Both the position numbers and the translations under genes were made by a program. From Nitrospirota bacterium (GTDB lineage: Bacteria > Nitrospinota > Nitrospinia > Nitrospinales > Nitrospinaceae), in contig QIDN01000469.1 in assembly GCA_003229345.1 (NCBI GenBank), positions 1-7,202 of the forward strand: a stretch of 7,202 nucleotides of DNA, given 5' to 3'. The notes under the pieces are model-generated. The model was not told where the DNA came from, did no database searches, and saw only the letters and a list, made by a program, of their open reading frames with translations. Numbering within the stretch: the first letter of the stretch is position 1; each line of letters starts with the position of its first letter. Positions 5,955 to 7,202 of this stretch are shown piece by piece.

Positions 5955-6833
5955 ATGGAAGAGCTGGTCCGGGAATTTACCGAGCATTTGTTTGTCGAGA
6001 AGCGACACTCACCCAATACGGTGGATGGGTATCGGCGGGATATTTCCCGATTTGTTACCTTTCAGCCCAAAGCATCGTTAAAGTCCATCACTCCCTCTGA
6101 TATTCGAGAGTTTCTGTTAAGTCTCCACAATCAGGGTCTCTCCTCGCGATCCATCGCCCGCTCCCTGTCTTCCTTGAAGTCATTTTTCAAATATCTGGTG
6201 GGGGAAAGCCTGATCCGTGAGAACCCGGTAGAGACCTTGGAGACTCCCAAAATCTGGCGCAAGTTGCCCCATACACTTTCCCTCAATGAGGTGGAATCCC
6301 TTTTAAATCAGCCCGATACAGAGACCCTGCTGGGGATCAGAGACAAAGCCATGCTGGAGGTCTTGTATGCTACCGGGGTGCGGGTCAGTGAGTTGATATC
6401 ATTGGAGTTGAATGACCTGAATTTGGAGGTCGGGTTTATTCGTTCCTACGGAAAGGGTGGGAAGGAGCGGGTGATTCCGCTGGGAGAGGTGGCCCAATCG
6501 TATTTAAAGATTTATCTGGAGCAAAGCCGCCCCAAGCTGGTCAAAAATCAAAACCTCCCCGCGCTTTTCATTTCCCGGCGAAAAATGCCGATGACCCGGC
6601 AGGCCTTCTGGAAAATTCTGAAACAATATGTCCTGAAGGCTCATATTTCTGTGTCCGTTTCTCCCCACACGTTGCGGCACGCTTTTGCGACCCACCTCCT
6701 GGAGAGGGGAGCCGATTTGCGCTCCGTTCAACAAATGTTGGGTCATTCGGACATTTCCACCACCCAAATCTACACACATGTGGTACAAAAGAGGATCAGA
6801 GAAGTTTTTGACAAGTGTCATCCTCGGTCCTGA
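5955..6833 (+). CDS. xerD: Tyrosine site-specific recombinase XerD
   Basis: From ATG 5955 this is a 292-residue tyrosine recombinase. The N-terminal SAM-like core-binding domain includes RHSPNTVDGYRRDI (17-30) and SSRSIARSLSSLKSFFKYL (63-81). The catalytic domain carries every active-site residue: Arg143 in ATGVRVSEL, Lys167 in GKGGKERVIPLG, His238 and Arg241 in SPHTLRHAFATHLLERGADL, His264 in LGHSDISTT, and Tyr273 in QIYTH. The length, the PKIWRKLPHTLS linker and the HPRS C-terminus resemble XerD more than XerC or a phage integrase. XerD with XerC resolves chromosome dimers at dif near the septum under FtsK control. A TTG at 5925 would add 10 residues; I prefer ATG 5955 because the N-terminus then fits family length and a putative promoter overlaps the TTG. 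Neither has a clear ribosome binding site. No integrase-associated att repeats or phage genes are nearby, consistent with the housekeeping role. Confidence 0.93.
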   Translation: MEELVREFTEHLFVEKRHSPNTVDGYRRDISRFVTFQPKASLKSITPSDIREFLLSLHNQGLSSRSIARSLSSLKSFFKYLVGESLIRENPVETLETPKIWRKLPHTLSLNEVESLLNQPDTETLLGIRDKAMLEVLYATGVRVSELISLELNDLNLEVGFIRSYGKGGKERVIPLGEVAQSYLKIYLEQSRPKLVKNQNLPALFISRRKMPMTRQAFWKILKQYVLKAHISVSVSPHTLRHAFATHLLERGADLRSVQQMLGHSDISTTQIYTHVVQKRIREVFDKCHPRS

Positions 6834-6859
6834 GTGGGGATTGACGGGTTAATTTTTTC

Positions 6860-6888
6860 TTGACTCTATAACTTATTAAAGCTATTAT
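6860..6888 (+). promoter_or_regulatory. Strong sigma70-type promoter for the yceD-like gene
   Basis: TTGACT (6860-6865) and TATTAT (6883-6888) are each a 5/6 match and are separated by the optimal 17 bp, the best promoter in the window. Transcription would start near 6895, giving a leader of about 68 bases before the ATG at 6963. In many bacteria this gene heads a ribosome and fatty-acid operon (rpmF, plsX, fab genes), which would suit a strong promoter; those genes would lie beyond the right edge. Confidence 0.6.
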
Positions 6889-6930
6889 TTATAGTACCTT
6901 ACCCGCTTTACACGTGACACATTTATAGTA
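6887..6930 (+). repeat. 10-bp direct repeat downstream of the yceD-like promoter
   Basis: ATTTATAGTA occurs at 6887-6896 and again at 6921-6930, 34 bp apart, which is close to three helical turns. The first copy overlaps the end of the -10 box and the probable transcription start; the second lies in the leader. Each contains TATAGT, itself a possible -10 box. It could be a paired regulator site, duplicated promoter material or chance in AT-rich DNA. Confidence 0.3.
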
Positions 6931-6962
6931 TTCATGATGCCTTTTGATTCAGCGGGTGGACC

Positions 6963-7202
6963 ATGAGCTTGGTCATAAATTTTGATGATATTCCAGATGA
7001 CGAGGAATACGTTTTTGATCTCGTTGAAAAGCCGGATTATTTCAAGGTCGACCCGGAAGAAGGCGTTTTAAGGAAAGACGTTCACGTACAAGGAAGTCTT
7101 TCGAAGGTGGGGCGGGAAGTCATTCTTAAGGGAAGCGTTTCCACGGAAATGGAAATGGTTTGTTCCTGGTGCTTGGAGCCGGTGGATTATGAAGTTCGGT
7201 CC
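6963..7202 (+). CDS. YceD/DUF177 family protein (3' end outside window)
   Basis: The first 80 codons are present and the frame stays open to the right edge. The visible part matches the DUF177/YceD family: an acidic N-terminus (FDDIPDDEEYVFDL), a central V-x-G-S-L-x-K-V-G-R-E-V-I-L-K-G-S-V-S-T strand pattern (about 42-61), then a CxxC motif in VCSWCLEPVDYEV (Cys67 and Cys70). The family is linked to accumulation of large-subunit rRNA and usually sits directly before rpmF (ribosomal protein L32); that neighbour cannot be seen here. The ATG at 6963 is preceded by GGGTGGA at short spacing, an adequate ribosome binding site, and by a near-consensus promoter. The second Cys pair often seen in the family would lie beyond the window. 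Confidence 0.82.
   Translation, partial: MSLVINFDDIPDDEEYVFDLVEKPDYFKVDPEEGVLRKDVHVQGSLSKVGREVILKGSVSTEMEMVCSWCLEPVDYEVRS

Noticed and set aside
5925..6833. XerD-like recombinase as a sign of an integrated phage or integron
   Set aside because: Length and motifs fit housekeeping XerD, and no att repeats, cassette sites or phage genes are nearby.
6834..6962. Intrinsic terminator after xerD, suggested by the T-run near 6853
   Set aside because: No GC-rich hairpin precedes the T-run.

Overview
The window is 7.2 kb of compact bacterial DNA, mostly housekeeping genes with one small accessory module. It looks Gram-negative: there are two secreted proteins with lipoprotein-like signals, a Fur regulator, a class I fructose-1,6-bisphosphatase, XerD and a YceD/DUF177 protein. 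The protein styles suggest a deltaproteobacterium-like or Nitrospinota-like organism. That is an impression, because no rRNA or lineage marker is present.

Layout from left to right. (1) Positions 1-1022, minus: a secreted TPR-repeat protein, probably a lipoprotein, whose C-terminus lies beyond the left edge. (2) Positions 1210-2160, plus: a divergently transcribed lipoprotein with a formylglycine-generating-enzyme-like (SUMF1/FGE-sulfatase) domain that lacks the catalytic cysteines. A perfect 8-bp inverted repeat sits in the divergent gap. (3) Positions 2266-2948, plus: a toxin-first type II toxin-antitoxin pair (Gp49/HigB-like toxin and XRE antitoxin) with a 4-bp overlap and operator-like palindromes just upstream. 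(4) Positions 2968-3396, minus: a Fur-family metalloregulator, convergent with the antitoxin, with its own promoter and strong ribosome binding site. (5) Positions 3483-4754 and 4786-5778, minus: hisS preceded by fbp, 31 bp apart and probably one transcript read fbp then hisS. (6) Positions 5955-6833, plus: xerD, divergent from fbp across an AT-rich shared promoter region. (7) Positions 6963-7202, plus: the first 80 codons of a YceD/DUF177 gene behind a near-consensus sigma70-type promoter.

No gap exceeds 300 bases; the longest is the 187-bp divergent region at 1023-1209. I saw no rRNA, tRNA, CRISPR array, insertion sequence or convincing intrinsic terminator. The toxin-antitoxin pair is the only clearly accessory element. 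I do not find a new multi-gene system. The items most worth a second look are the toxin-antitoxin operator architecture, the divergent pair of secreted TPR and SUMF1-like proteins with its inverted repeat, and the palindrome overlapping the putative xerD promoter.
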